In this document: positions 7,295 to 16,302 of the stretch, piece by piece
Numbering within the stretch: position 1 is the stretch's first letter
Layout: each line of letters opens with the position of its first letter
DNA from: Candidatus Nitrosopelagicus sp.
Lineage (GTDB): Archaea; Thermoproteota; Nitrososphaeria; Nitrososphaerales; Nitrosopumilaceae
Assembly (NCBI GenBank): GCA_028343435.1
Contig: JAOLYM010000007.1
Coordinates: 1 to 35,145, forward strand
Direction: 5' to 3'
Length of the DNA stretch: 35,145 nt
The notes under the pieces: generated by a model
What the model was told of the DNA's origin: nothing
The model's input: only the letters and a program-made list of their open reading frames with translations
Database searches by the model: none
Made by a program: the position numbers and the translations under genes

Positions 7295-7732
7295 ATGGCA
7301 AAATCACCTTTAGGACTATTTGCAGGGCGAGATCTTCGTAATAAGAAGAAACAACAACGTTGGGCTATCTCAACTTACAAAAGAAGAGAATTAGGCTTAG
7401 ATAGAAAATCAAACCCATTTGCAGGTGCTCCTCAAGCAAAAGGAATTGTTTTAGAAAAAGTTGGTGTTGAAGCAAAACAGCCAAACTCTGCAGTAAGGAA
7501 ATGTGTTAGAGTACAATTAATTAAAAATGGAAAATCAATTACCGCATTTCTTCCACGTGACGGTGCAATGAACTACATTGATGAACACGATGAAGTACAC
7601 GTTGAAGGTATGGGTGCAACACAAGGTGGTGCAATGGGAGATATTCCGGGTGTAAGATTCAAAGTTTTCAAAGTTAACAATACCTCATTACGTCAATTAG
7701 TAGAAGGAAAGAAGGAAAAACCACGAAGATAG
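7295..7732 (+). CDS. rps12: Small-subunit ribosomal protein uS12
   Basis: The 145-residue protein is the decoding-centre protein S12. The [20 protein letters not shown] segment carries the PNSA loop that contacts the A-site codon-anticodon helix, followed by [19 protein letters not shown] and the basic C-terminus [11 protein letters not shown] 7295 ([11 protein letters not shown]) is chosen over the in-frame GTG at 7286, which would overlap NusA and add only MVI. It is likely cotranscribed with NusA (2-base gap) and S7 (4-base gap). Confidence 0.97.
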   Translation: MAKSPLGLFAGRDLRNKKKQQRWAISTYKRRELGLDRKSNPFAGAPQAKGIVLEKVGVEAKQPNSAVRKCVRVQLIKNGKSITAFLPRDGAMNYIDEHDEVHVEGMGATQGGAMGDIPGVRFKVFKVNNTSLRQLVEGKKEKPRR

Positions 7733-7736
7733 AGAT

Positions 7737-8360
7737 ATGGCTGAAAAAAAATTACTTTTATTTAGAAAGTGGGATACTTCTGAAATTGAGATTAAAGATC
7801 TAGGTTTACAAACACATCTATCTGGAGACAAAACTCTTTCATCAATTTCGCTTAAACCGTTAATTTATCCAATTGATTATGGTCGTTCAGCACTAAAGAG
7901 ATTCAACAAAGGTGATGTGCACATTGTAGAGCGATTAGCAAACAAACTAATGCATTTTGGTAAAAAATATGCAAAAAACACTGGAAGACAAGGTGGTAAA
8001 AAACAACATTCCTTAAAAATTATTGAAGTTGCATTTGATATTATTAATCTAAAAACTGGTCAAAATCCTGTAGAAGTATTAGTTCGTGCAGTTGAAAATT
8101 CTGCACCAAATGAAGATACAACCAGAATTGTTTACGGTGGAACTGTTTATCATGTTTCAGTTGATGTTGCTCCAATCCGTCGTGTTGACTTAGCATTAAG
8201 ATTCATTGCAGATGCAATTAAGGAAGCAACATTCTCAAACCCAAAACCAATTGAAGAATATATTGCAGAACATTTGATATTGGCTGCAAATAATGATCCT
8301 GCTGCTCCTTCTGTAAAAAAGAAGAATGAGCTAGAAAGAGTCGCACAAGCATCTAGATAA
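7737..8360 (+). CDS. rps7: Small-subunit ribosomal protein uS7
   Basis: The 207-residue protein matches archaeal S7, which nucleates assembly of the 30S head and lines the E site. The typical region NPVEVLVRAVENSAPNEDTT, then YHVSVDVAPIRRVDLALRF, identifies it; the N-terminal extension and the C-terminal SRA-type helix with basic residues are archaeal. It follows S12 by four bases as in most archaea. Downstream, where EF-1A often follows, there is instead a convergent tRNA-Gln gene after a 65-base gap. Confidence 0.97.
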   Translation: MAEKKLLLFRKWDTSEIEIKDLGLQTHLSGDKTLSSISLKPLIYPIDYGRSALKRFNKGDVHIVERLANKLMHFGKKYAKNTGRQGGKKQHSLKIIEVAFDIINLKTGQNPVEVLVRAVENSAPNEDTTRIVYGGTVYHVSVDVAPIRRVDLALRFIADAIKEATFSNPKPIEEYIAEHLILAANNDPAAPSVKKKNELERVAQASR

Positions 8361-8425
8361 TAAAACTAGATTTTCTTAGTCTTTAAATTCTAAAATAAGC
8401 CATTTTTTATAAAATTAAGTTACAG

Positions 8426-8497
8426 TAGCCCGGCCCGGACTCGAACCGAGGTCAAAGGCTCCAGGGGCCCCTATGCTTGCCGCTACACTACCGGGCT
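8426..8497 (-). tRNA. tRNA-Gln (anticodon CUG), with C at position 33
   Basis: Read on the minus strand, 72 bases fold as a full cloverleaf without an intron. The acceptor AGCCCGG pairs with CCGGGCT, and the discriminator is A73. The D stem is GTGT/GCAT, the anticodon stem GGGGC/GCCTT with loop CCCTGGA, the variable loop four bases, and the T arm CTCGG-TTCGAGT-CCGGG. The anticodon at 34-36 is CTG, so it reads CAG. The A1-U72 pair fits archaeal tRNA-Gln, which is made from Glu-tRNA by GatDE. The 3' CCA is not encoded. The loop shows C instead of the near-universal U at position 33. Confidence 0.93.
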
Positions 8498-8520
8498 ACA
8501 TGGAAAATTAGAAAATGTTT

Positions 8521-8530
8521 GAATATATTC
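8521..8530 (-). promoter_or_regulatory. TATA box of tRNA-Gln
   Basis: The palindromic sequence gaatatattc is centred about 28 bases upstream of the mature tRNA 5' end on the minus strand, as expected for an archaeal tRNA promoter. Confidence 0.55.
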
Positions 8531-8543
8531 ATTATTGTAGAAA

Positions 8544-8864
8544 CTATCTAATCTTAATCTCATGTAAAGCAGTTCCATAATCAACTTCTGCTTTTAATCT
8601 CATGTATGGAATTAATCTATAATGAATAAAGTATGATTGATTTTCTTTGTAAAGTAATCCTCTTTGAATCAATGATGCTAATCCTCTTGATAATGAATTT
8701 ACTGTCATTCCATATTTTACACATATTTCATCACGTTTTTTTTGATATTGTACTAAAGTAAATTCCGCATTGTTAACTTGTATAATGAGTGGCCACACAA
8801 TTTCTTTCCAAACAAATCTTCTGTTCTCAGTCGCTGACGCGTATTTACCTTTTTCACTCAACAT
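8544..8864 (-). CDS. Winged-helix DNA-binding protein, unknown regulon
   Basis: The product is 106 residues from ATG 8864 (MLSEKGKYASATENRRF). I reject the longer frame from 8960, which would run antisense into the divergent gene past a good TATA box. The central part, YQKKRDEICVKYGMTVNSL then SRGLASLIQRGLLYKE, reads as helix-turn-helix plus a wing strand, and the C-terminal half ends in a basic strand. This suggests a small transcription factor or adaptor, but I do not recognise a named family. It shares a 32-base divergent promoter with the YkgJ-like gene, so that gene is a possible target. Confidence 0.65.
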   Translation of the reverse strand: MLSEKGKYASATENRRFVWKEIVWPLIIQVNNAEFTLVQYQKKRDEICVKYGMTVNSLSRGLASLIQRGLLYKENQSYFIHYRLIPYMRLKAEVDYGTALHEIKIR

Positions 8865-8891
8865 TATAATATCAAACTTTATGAATATAAG
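8861..8891. promoter_or_regulatory. Overlapping divergent promoters
   Basis: acattataat (8861-8870) is centred about 30 bases before ATG 8897 on the plus strand. cttatattc on the minus strand (8883-8891) is centred about 23 bases before ATG 8864. Each box lies inside or next to the other gene's predicted start, so the two transcripts probably compete for the same 32 bases. Confidence 0.45.
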
Positions 8892-8896
8892 AAATA

Positions 8897-9601
8897 ATGT
8901 CTCAAAAAGAAATTCAAGAGTCTTTAGACTTGCTTGAAAAAGATTGGGATGTTGATCCAATTTTACATGATTTTGTTCTGGGCAAATATACTGATGTTAC
9001 AGATTTCTCATTGACTGTAAAAGATGTTATTTTTCATATTCCATATTTACCAAAAGAAAAAAAATACATTTTATGGAAATGTTATTGGCCCGATTGTCAT
9101 AACTGCTGTGATAGACAGGGACGTTTACCTCTAACGTCTGATGACCTAATCCAAATTGGTCAAGGTTTGAAATACCAAAAAATATCCGAGTTTGTAAAAA
9201 ATGAAACTCTTGTTGCAACTCATGATGAGCCTACTCCTTCTGGTGGATTCTCTGTAATGACAAATATCAGTTTAAAAAGAAAAACAGATGAAACTGAAGC
9301 TGATGATGGAACACACATCTCTTGTAGATTTTTAGATGGAGAAGGTGGTTGTGGAATTCATCCTGCACGCCCAGGTGTATGTTACATGTATCCATTTTCA
9401 ACATGGGCACAAAATGAAAAAGGACGTGCACGTGTTCATGCAACATTCCAATTTACTGGAGATTGTCCTGGATTCTATCTTTCTGACTCACTTGATTCCA
9501 TGAAAGAAGTCTTAGATGATTATTCTACGACAATTTATGATTACAATATGAAATCGAGCCGAACTTTGAAAGAAGGATTTGGTTCTCTTAGTATGTCTTA
9601 G
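8897..9601 (+). CDS. YkgJ-family CxxCxxCC-type metal-binding protein
   Basis: The 234-residue protein carries the cysteine pattern of the YkgJ/UPF0153 family, annotated as zinc- or iron-chelating. An N-terminal cluster KCYWPDCHNCCDRQGRLPL holds C-x4-D-C-x2-CC spacing. A second block HISCRFLDGEGGCGIHPARP leads into GVCYMYPF, the family's C-x-IH-x2-RP-x2-C-x3-PF signature. Cofactor and reaction are not established for the family; the name Fe-S oxidoreductase is sometimes used without proof. It is divergent from the winged-helix gene, and its stop codon shares four bases (TTAG) with the stop of the convergent reductase gene. Confidence 0.8.
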   Translation: MSQKEIQESLDLLEKDWDVDPILHDFVLGKYTDVTDFSLTVKDVIFHIPYLPKEKKYILWKCYWPDCHNCCDRQGRLPLTSDDLIQIGQGLKYQKISEFVKNETLVATHDEPTPSGGFSVMTNISLKRKTDETEADDGTHISCRFLDGEGGCGIHPARPGVCYMYPFSTWAQNEKGRARVHATFQFTGDCPGFYLSDSLDSMKEVLDDYSTTIYDYNMKSSRTLKEGFGSLSMS

Positions 9602-10611
9602 GCTTTTGCTACTTTCAACAAATCTGCAATTTTAATATGCATGCCAAATCTATCTTCATTCTTTTTCATGTATCTGAATATTGCTATAAAGTCTGGTAAT
9701 GCTTTCAAGAAACTAAAGTCGTTATGAATTTTTGCTCTTACAAAATTAAACACTTTGGCATAAACGCTATAGTGTTTTTCAATTGCTTTTTCATATGCTT
9801 TGAAATCATTCATATTTTTTAAGAAAATTTCCACGCATTGCATAGATGGGATAATCCCTTCACCTAATAATGCATAAACTGTTCCAATTGATTCTCCAAC
9901 ACCTACAACTTTTCCAGAATAATATGGTTTACACCTGTCTGGTGTTGCTAATCTAATTGGGCGTCCTTTAGTCGCAACAACTTTTCCACCATGTTTTTCA
10001 AGAAATTCATCTGTTGCTTTGATGTGTTTTTTATTATAATCCCCTGCACCAATATGCGCATATTTGTCACCTAATGGGAAATACCAGAAATATCCTGACA
10101 TACCTGGGAATGGTTCAATGTAAAAATCGTCATATGGAACTCCATTTTCATATTCGACTTTATACTCATACGTTGGTAAATAGAAATCCTGTTCCATCTT
10201 TGGTAGGTAACTCCTGTTAAAGCCTGTACAATCAACTATCATGTCATACTCGTTTTCAATTTCCTCTAGTCTAGGAGCCTTACCATAAATTACATTACAA
10301 TCTTTTATGAAATCTTTTATCAATCCAAGTTTATTGTAAGTACAAAGTCCCTTCAAACCAATATCAAATTTCACATCATCATTCATTTTTACATGCATTT
10401 CTTTTCCATCATGAATTAAGAAATCATCAAAATTTCTGCCGGTTTTTTTACAAAAATTAGTTAATTCTTCTTTTATTGTACCCCATGCGCAAATAGAATC
10501 ATGTCTTTCTAGAGGCATTCTCTCATATCCTGTAACTTCATGTTCAGAATTTTTTAATCTAGCCATGAGATAACTTCCTGCAACACCCATTCCCATAACC
10601 GCAATTTTCAT
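9598..10611 (-). CDS. Geranylgeranyl-reductase-like FAD flavoprotein
   Basis: The 337-residue protein starts with a Rossmann FAD-binding loop, MKIAVMGMGVAGSYL, followed by the acidic residue of GYERMPLE. The central GYFWYFPLGDKYAHIGAG matches the YxWxFP motif of geranylgeranyl reductases, which saturate isoprenoid double bonds in archaeal membrane lipids. A later VVGVGESIGTVYALLGEGI is the second FAD contact. Length is slightly short of the usual 370-400. The exact substrate, whether lipid core or quinone side chain, cannot be told. It has its own TATA box and follows the LeuRS gene. Confidence 0.8.
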   Translation of the reverse strand: MKIAVMGMGVAGSYLMARLKNSEHEVTGYERMPLERHDSICAWGTIKEELTNFCKKTGRNFDDFLIHDGKEMHVKMNDDVKFDIGLKGLCTYNKLGLIKDFIKDCNVIYGKAPRLEEIENEYDMIVDCTGFNRSYLPKMEQDFYLPTYEYKVEYENGVPYDDFYIEPFPGMSGYFWYFPLGDKYAHIGAGDYNKKHIKATDEFLEKHGGKVVATKGRPIRLATPDRCKPYYSGKVVGVGESIGTVYALLGEGIIPSMQCVEIFLKNMNDFKAYEKAIEKHYSVYAKVFNFVRAKIHNDFSFLKALPDFIAIFRYMKKNEDRFGMHIKIADLLKVAKA

Positions 10612-10634
10612 TTAATCTGATTAGTGCTTAACCT

Positions 10635-10643
10635 AATAAATAC
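10635..10643 (-). promoter_or_regulatory. TATA box of the reductase gene
   Basis: gtatttatt on the minus strand is centred about 28 bases before ATG 10611, between the LeuRS stop and this gene, which suggests separate transcription. Confidence 0.5.
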
Positions 10644-10653
10644 AATTCCAGTT

Positions 10654-13524
10654 TTATTCAATCAAAATTGCTGGTTTGTATGGTCTTGCATGTCTTGCTT
10701 TTCCTTTAGGATCATAAACATCATTATCTGATTCGGAGTACACTTGAATTTCTACTTCAAACTCTTTTTGTCCAATACTAGATAATTCTGACAACAGAAA
10801 TTCTTTTTCATTAAATGACTCTGATTCAAGTTTCATCTTTTTGATAGATTCTGATTCTGAATGCAAGTCTTTGATTACTTTTTGAACATAGTCTGGCATT
10901 TTTTTAGCATCAATGGTTTCAGGATCTGCAATCAATTCTTTCATCACAACTCCCATGTTATTTTGACCGCCTACCATCACACTCAAAATTTTACGATAGA
11001 TTTTTGATTTAACACTATCTGAATTAACATAAATTACAATTTTCTTTGGAGAAATTTTTGTAACTTTGAGAATATTTGAAATATCTTCTATAGTTGACTT
11101 TAACAATTCTTCAGCTTGAATTACACTCACATCAACTTTATCTGAAGAATATTCAGGCCAGGATGATTTTGATACTAGTTCTACATTTCCTAACTTTTCC
11201 CACATCTCTTCTGCCACATGTGGTGCAAATGGAGAAAGCATTGCAACTCTAGCTGAATTTATCTGATGAAGAATTCCAGAAACATCATCTCTCTCTTTAG
11301 CTTGAACTCTTTTTTGATACCAACTCAAATCACTCTCAAATGTAAATAAAATATCATGTAGTGCTTCTCGCAACCTCATTTTTTCTACAGCTTCTGTAAC
11401 TTCTTCAATTTTACTTTGAGTTCTAGATAAAATCCACTTGTCTTCTGTTTGTAACTCACCAATTTCACCTTTTTTTAGTGTGGAACACTCGTCTAATAGC
11501 GACTCTAACTTACTTTTGATACCTGAAACTGATTCCATATTAAAATCGGCATCTTGTAGTAACTCTGCTGATGAAATTATTGCTAATCTAATTGGGTCTG
11601 CACCATGATCTTGTATTGCTGTACGAAGTGGAATAATATTTCCCATACTTTTAGACATTTTAGCTCCATCCATCATGACAGAACCATTAACAACAATTTC
11701 TTTGGGCCATAATTTTTCCTCAAAGATTGCAGCATGATTCAAAACAAAAAATGATAGGTGATTTTGTACTAAATCACGACCTGAATGTCTTGCATCTACT
11801 GGATAGAAATACTGAAATTCTTTTTTCATTATATTGATAATATCTTCACTGAGATTGGAAGAACTTACAACTACTCCTAACTCTCCCTTATCTAAGAAAA
11901 CATAGTCAAAGAACTCTTTGGTGAGATTATCAGCTTTTACTGTTCCATCATTTACAAATCGTGACAGTGTGTAATATGCCATGTAAATGACACTGTCTGA
12001 TAATGATTCCACAATCCAGTCATTATCCCATGGGAGTTTGGTTCCAAGTCCCTGTTGTCTTGCACATGCTCGCTCGTGTAACCAATTAATCACATCATGA
12101 AATTCTGTTTTAATTTTATTTGGAAGAATATTCATACTGTCTAGACAGATTCTTGCAATTTTTTTCCACTCTTCATCCCCATAATTGAGGAACCATTGGT
12201 TGTTCAAGATTTTAACAACACATTCGGCTCCACATCTACATCTAATTGGAGAATTTTGAAGAGTAGGAAATGACTCTAATTGGTTTCTATCTTTTAACCA
12301 ATTCTTAACCTTATTTCGTCCAAATTCCACTTTCTCATTAACAAAATCTCCACATTTTTCATTTAATTTTCCATTAACAAATTCCTTAAGATACAACTCT
12401 TCAGTTGCTTCTTCTAATTTTGTATCTATTTGATCAGTAACTCCTAATTTTTCACACACATCTTTTGCTGGAATTTTACCATATCCTTCTGTTGATATGA
12501 TTGGTATTGGTTCAATTTTTGATGCCAACTCATGATTTTTTAATTTTAAATCCATTAAAGCTTGATAATCTTTAGGTGCATGTGCTGGTACTGACATTAC
12601 CAAACCTGTTCCCATTCCTGACTCAACAAACTCTGCTTCAAAAATTGGAATTTCTTTTTCTGTATGTGGTGCTTTTGCAAATTTATCTATTAGATCTATT
12701 CCTTTGATGTCTCCTTCAATTACAATCTCTTTTCCAAAAAATTCCAATTTTTCTGCACATTCCTGTGAAACAATCCATTTTTCATCATCGGCTTTAATTT
12801 TTTTGTATATTGTATTTGGATTGACCCAGAGATTTGTAATACCAAAAATTGTCTCAGGTCTTAATGTTGTAATTGGAAATACATATTCATCTAGTCTAAA
12901 TTTGACAAGATAATTTTCATCATTAATCTTTGGCTCAACATCACCCATTGTATCATGCTGTGATACTGGGTTTTGGTCAACTGGACACCATCCGACTGGA
13001 TGAGAACCCTGAATAATTCTATCATTATCTCGTAAAGTAGTAATCTGCCACTCGATAAATTTTTGATAACCTGGAACTATGGTTGTAAATTCACGTCTCC
13101 AATCAATGGAATATCCCATTTCTATCATTCCAGATTTTATTTCTTCATGAAAATAGTCTGCAATTTTAATTGGTTCGACAAATGTTTTGATTGCATCTTC
13201 TGGAACATGGTATACATTTCGTAATCCATCAAGTATCTCTTTTTCACCTGCTTGAATTCTTTTTGCCATTCCAAGAACTGGAGTTCCAGTATAATGAAAT
13301 CCCATTGGGAATAATACATTGTATCCTTTCATTCTATAAAATCTTGCATGAACATCGGCTAGTGTGTATGTTCTCCCATGTCCTATGTGTTGAGGTGAGT
13401 TTGGATATGGGTATGCAACTGTAATGAATTTTTTTGGTTTTTCATTAGGATTGGTTTCAAAGTCTTTGGATTCATGCCACTTACTTCTCCATTTTTTATC
13501 TAGTTGATTCCAGTTTATTTCCAT
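10654..13524 (-). CDS. leuS: Leucyl-tRNA synthetase, archaeal type
   Basis: This 956-residue class Ia enzyme charges tRNA-Leu. The HIGH motif lies in NSPQHIGHGRTYTLADVHAR (about 42-61) and KMSKS in DGAKMSKSMGNIIPL, a little past residue 630. The zinc-ribbon segment RCRCGAECVVKILNNQW precedes the second half of the catalytic core. The CP1 editing insertion shows FPITTLRPETIFGITNLWVN and GTGLVMSVPAHAPKDY, so hydrolysis of misacylated tRNA is probably intact. The C-terminal extension, with RHARPYKPAI at the end, is archaeal/eukaryotic in type. It starts 9 bases after the AlaRS stop, so the two synthetase genes likely form one operon. Confidence 0.97.
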   Translation of the reverse strand: MEINWNQLDKKWRSKWHESKDFETNPNEKPKKFITVAYPYPNSPQHIGHGRTYTLADVHARFYRMKGYNVLFPMGFHYTGTPVLGMAKRIQAGEKEILDGLRNVYHVPEDAIKTFVEPIKIADYFHEEIKSGMIEMGYSIDWRREFTTIVPGYQKFIEWQITTLRDNDRIIQGSHPVGWCPVDQNPVSQHDTMGDVEPKINDENYLVKFRLDEYVFPITTLRPETIFGITNLWVNPNTIYKKIKADDEKWIVSQECAEKLEFFGKEIVIEGDIKGIDLIDKFAKAPHTEKEIPIFEAEFVESGMGTGLVMSVPAHAPKDYQALMDLKLKNHELASKIEPIPIISTEGYGKIPAKDVCEKLGVTDQIDTKLEEATEELYLKEFVNGKLNEKCGDFVNEKVEFGRNKVKNWLKDRNQLESFPTLQNSPIRCRCGAECVVKILNNQWFLNYGDEEWKKIARICLDSMNILPNKIKTEFHDVINWLHERACARQQGLGTKLPWDNDWIVESLSDSVIYMAYYTLSRFVNDGTVKADNLTKEFFDYVFLDKGELGVVVSSSNLSEDIINIMKKEFQYFYPVDARHSGRDLVQNHLSFFVLNHAAIFEEKLWPKEIVVNGSVMMDGAKMSKSMGNIIPLRTAIQDHGADPIRLAIISSAELLQDADFNMESVSGIKSKLESLLDECSTLKKGEIGELQTEDKWILSRTQSKIEEVTEAVEKMRLREALHDILFTFESDLSWYQKRVQAKERDDVSGILHQINSARVAMLSPFAPHVAEEMWEKLGNVELVSKSSWPEYSSDKVDVSVIQAEELLKSTIEDISNILKVTKISPKKIVIYVNSDSVKSKIYRKILSVMVGGQNNMGVVMKELIADPETIDAKKMPDYVQKVIKDLHSESESIKKMKLESESFNEKEFLLSELSSIGQKEFEVEIQVYSESDNDVYDPKGKARHARPYKPAILIE

Positions 13525-13533
13525 CTTGTTTAC

Positions 13534-16227
13534 CTATTCGATAATCATGGACTTCGCATTTTTAATTGCATCTTCTTTCCTTGATTTCTCGATTCCTCCT
13601 CCTTGAGCAAATTTTGGACTTCCTCCTCCTGCACCTCCTAAAATTTGAGAAATACTCTTGACAATCTCTCCTGCACTCTTCTCTTTTGAGATATCTTCTC
13701 CTGCGTAAACTATTACTCGGATCTTTTCCCCCTGCTCAAATAATCCACAATATACCAATTTAGGATCTGCCTTACAGAGAGCTTCACCCAATCCAATATG
13801 AAAAACATCATCATAGTTATCGCTTGTTGAATAACAAAAGTTCGCTTTCCCGGAATCTGCTAATTCCATTGTAATGTCATCTACGGTAATTGTTCCTTGT
13901 TTACATTCTAATAGTGATTTTGCTATAACTGGTATTCTTTCTTTAGCAATCTGTCTTTGTTCTATTCTTTTTTCTTTTTCTTTTTCTTTTTCTTTTTCTT
14001 CTTTTTCTTTACTTTCTGAATCTTGTTGTTTCTTTTTCACAAATTCTTTTGCACTATCTCCTGAGACAAACTCAATTCTTACAACTCCATCTTGAATCCT
14101 TTTTGTTTTTGTAATTTTGATTTGTTCGATATCTGATGTATTAACTACATGTGTTCCGCCACAGGCTTCTATGTCTAAATCACCTATTGACACAATTCTT
14201 ACTGATTTTACAGGAACAACTCCGCCCTGATAAATTCTAAATCCATATTTTTGTTCTGCAGTACCACGATCAAAATTTTCTATTTTCACTGGTATGGATT
14301 TTCCAATAATTGAGTTAGCTGTATCTTCAATTTTTTTAACATCGTCATTTGTTAATGCAGAATGATGTGTAATGTCAAGTCTCGCATGGTCTTCTTCTTT
14401 GAATGCTGAATGTTGCCATACCCATGAACCTAGAACACTTCTTGCTGAAGTATTAATGATGTGTGTACTTGTATGATTTTTTGTAATCCCCTCTCTTCTC
14501 TTTGCATCTACTCTACAAGAAACTGTATCTCCTTCTTTTGGAACATCTCCTTTTATCTCATGAACTACAATGTTTCCATGTTTTGTAATATCTATGATTT
14601 CTTGACCTCCAATGTCTCCATGATCTGGTTCTTGACCACCTCCTCTTGCATAAAATGCAGTTTTATCTAAAATAACAAAATTTTCAAATGACTTCAAAAC
14701 TTTTGCATCAAATTCTCTTGGATCGTCTCCATAAAATAGAAGTTCTGTATCTGAAACTCCTTCTAATGGTAAGTTTACTTGTTCTTTTTGTTTTTTAGAT
14801 TGGTGCAAATCAGAAAGTTTTGCATAAAATGTTGATGGAATCTCTGATATCACTTTCATTTCTTTTAGATATTCTGGTGTAACTCCATCTGATTCGTAAA
14901 GTGTTATCAAATCCTCAACCTTTGGTTCTTTGTCTAATTTACTAACAATTTTCTGCATTCTTTGTTTTGAACTATCATACCTTCCCGTTTCAATTGATAT
15001 TATCTCTTTAACATCTTCTCTGGTTTTTTCTAATTCTGGATATGTATTTTTCAAATAATCAATTTGTATGTCTATTATTTCATCCAAATCAAATTTTAAT
15101 TTCAATCTGTTCATGGTTGAAACAATTCTTCTCAACATTATTCGTAGATTGTATCCTCCTCCTACATTACTAGGAAGTGCACCATCTGAAATTGCAAAAA
15201 TTAGTGTTCTGATATGATCAATTATTAGATAAATTCCCTCTAATGGAGTAATAATACGATTAATTTGTTCATCAGATAATCCTGTTGTTTTGATAGCGTT
15301 TTTCCTTACTTGGGATAAATCATCATACAACTCCAAATTCTTTGCTATTTCAGTGAAATATGGTACAAGAACTGAGGAATCCGTGTCTATTCCTGTTTTT
15401 TGAATTAATTTTTGTGTAATTGGTCCAAAACAACAATCATACGCTGTAGGTGTTCCCATTGTAATCCATGCAAATCTTTCAAGACCTGCACCCATGTCGA
15501 TTATTCTTTGATCAAGTGTTTTGTAATTTGAAAGATCACCTTGAAATTCTGTAAACACTGCATTACCAAGTTCTAAACCTCTTACAAAATATTCTAACGA
15601 TGAACCAAAAGAACCTCCTCCTTCCCACACATCTTCTACAAATGTAATTTCTTTTTTTGCAATTCCAAATTGCTGTGTCAATAATTTAAAATCAAGTTCA
15701 ACACATTCATCTTTCCAGTAACCATTTTCATTTGGAATACTATGTTGTCCTATCATGCAAAATGATGAAAAGTGTCTACCAGTTACTCCAACATTTTCTA
15801 AATCTTTGAATCTCAAACATGTTTGTGGAACGACAAGTGGATTTGCAGGAAATTCAAATACAACTTTACTTCCCATAACTCTTTGAAAATCAACTATTGA
15901 TGCAATTGTAAAATAAAGATCATCTCTCCATCTGCATACGACTGGATATCTATTAATCGATGTGTGATTATTTTTTACAAAAAATGATTCAACTTCTTTC
16001 CATGATTGTGTATAATCAAATCTTTTTGATGTAGGTGGATCTCCAATGAAAGAATATGTATCATCAGAATGATCCGGACAATTTACTCTCTCTGAATCTA
16101 ATGTCCAAAAGAATCTACCACACTCATTACATGATTTACGTTCAAATCCTTGATCTTCAAAAAGATTTACATTATAATATCTCTGAGGGTCTGCTGAAAA
16201 TTTCTCAAGAATCTCTTTTTTATTCAC
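13534..16227 (-). CDS. alaS: Alanyl-tRNA synthetase, archaeal type
   Basis: The 897-residue class II synthetase begins at GTG 16227, 25 bases from a TATA box. An N-terminal zinc-like cluster CNECGRFFWT is followed by the catalytic core, with the RWRDDLYFTIASIVDFQ region and a motif-3 GGGYNLRIMLRR. The editing domain has HTSTH at 585-589 and ACGGTH at 688-693, which together bind the zinc for removing mischarged Ser and Gly. A Lys-Glu run at about 739-753 links to the C-terminal domain, whose glycine-rich GGAGGGSPKFAQGGG is typical. First gene of the AlaRS-LeuRS unit. Confidence 0.97.
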   Translation of the reverse strand: MNKKEILEKFSADPQRYYNVNLFEDQGFERKSCNECGRFFWTLDSERVNCPDHSDDTYSFIGDPPTSKRFDYTQSWKEVESFFVKNNHTSINRYPVVCRWRDDLYFTIASIVDFQRVMGSKVVFEFPANPLVVPQTCLRFKDLENVGVTGRHFSSFCMIGQHSIPNENGYWKDECVELDFKLLTQQFGIAKKEITFVEDVWEGGGSFGSSLEYFVRGLELGNAVFTEFQGDLSNYKTLDQRIIDMGAGLERFAWITMGTPTAYDCCFGPITQKLIQKTGIDTDSSVLVPYFTEIAKNLELYDDLSQVRKNAIKTTGLSDEQINRIITPLEGIYLIIDHIRTLIFAISDGALPSNVGGGYNLRIMLRRIVSTMNRLKLKFDLDEIIDIQIDYLKNTYPELEKTREDVKEIISIETGRYDSSKQRMQKIVSKLDKEPKVEDLITLYESDGVTPEYLKEMKVISEIPSTFYAKLSDLHQSKKQKEQVNLPLEGVSDTELLFYGDDPREFDAKVLKSFENFVILDKTAFYARGGGQEPDHGDIGGQEIIDITKHGNIVVHEIKGDVPKEGDTVSCRVDAKRREGITKNHTSTHIINTSARSVLGSWVWQHSAFKEEDHARLDITHHSALTNDDVKKIEDTANSIIGKSIPVKIENFDRGTAEQKYGFRIYQGGVVPVKSVRIVSIGDLDIEACGGTHVVNTSDIEQIKITKTKRIQDGVVRIEFVSGDSAKEFVKKKQQDSESKEKEEKEKEKEKEKRIEQRQIAKERIPVIAKSLLECKQGTITVDDITMELADSGKANFCYSTSDNYDDVFHIGLGEALCKADPKLVYCGLFEQGEKIRVIVYAGEDISKEKSAGEIVKSISQILGGAGGGSPKFAQGGGIEKSRKEDAIKNAKSMIIE
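13966..14011 (-). repeat. Hexamer microsatellite inside alaS, encoding Lys-Glu
   Basis: On the plus strand the unit ctttttt/cttttt recurs at least five times with small variations. On the coding strand it gives alternating Lys and Glu codons between the editing domain and the C-terminal domain. The stretch is prone to replication slippage, but unit changes of six bases keep the frame. Confidence 0.75.
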
Positions 16228-16247
16228 TAAATTTTTGACCTAGTGCC

Positions 16248-16282
16248 GATATTAAGGACTGTCGATTCAACCGTTAAATATA
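16248..16282. promoter_or_regulatory. Back-to-back TATA boxes of alaS and the divergent hypothetical gene
   Basis: cttaatatc on the minus strand (16248-16256) is about 25 bases before the alaS GTG. gttaaatata on the plus strand (16273-16282) is about 26 bases before ATG 16303. Both spacings fit leaderless transcripts and support the chosen starts. Confidence 0.5.
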
Positions 16283-16302
16283 GAAAAATGTAGAAACATT
16301 TC

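Noticed and set aside
8365-8380. Hairpin ACTAG/TTAGT after S7 as a terminator
   Set aside because: Five weak pairs, one of them G-U, and no following T run; archaeal terminators rely on T-tracts instead.
8450-8470. Intron in the tRNA-Gln anticodon loop
   Set aside because: The cloverleaf closes with a seven-base loop and normal arm lengths, so there is no inserted sequence to remove.
8865-8960. Longer start of the winged-helix protein overlapping the YkgJ-like gene
   Set aside because: The extra residues lie antisense to the conserved start of the divergent gene, and a TATA-like box precedes ATG 8864 at suitable spacing.
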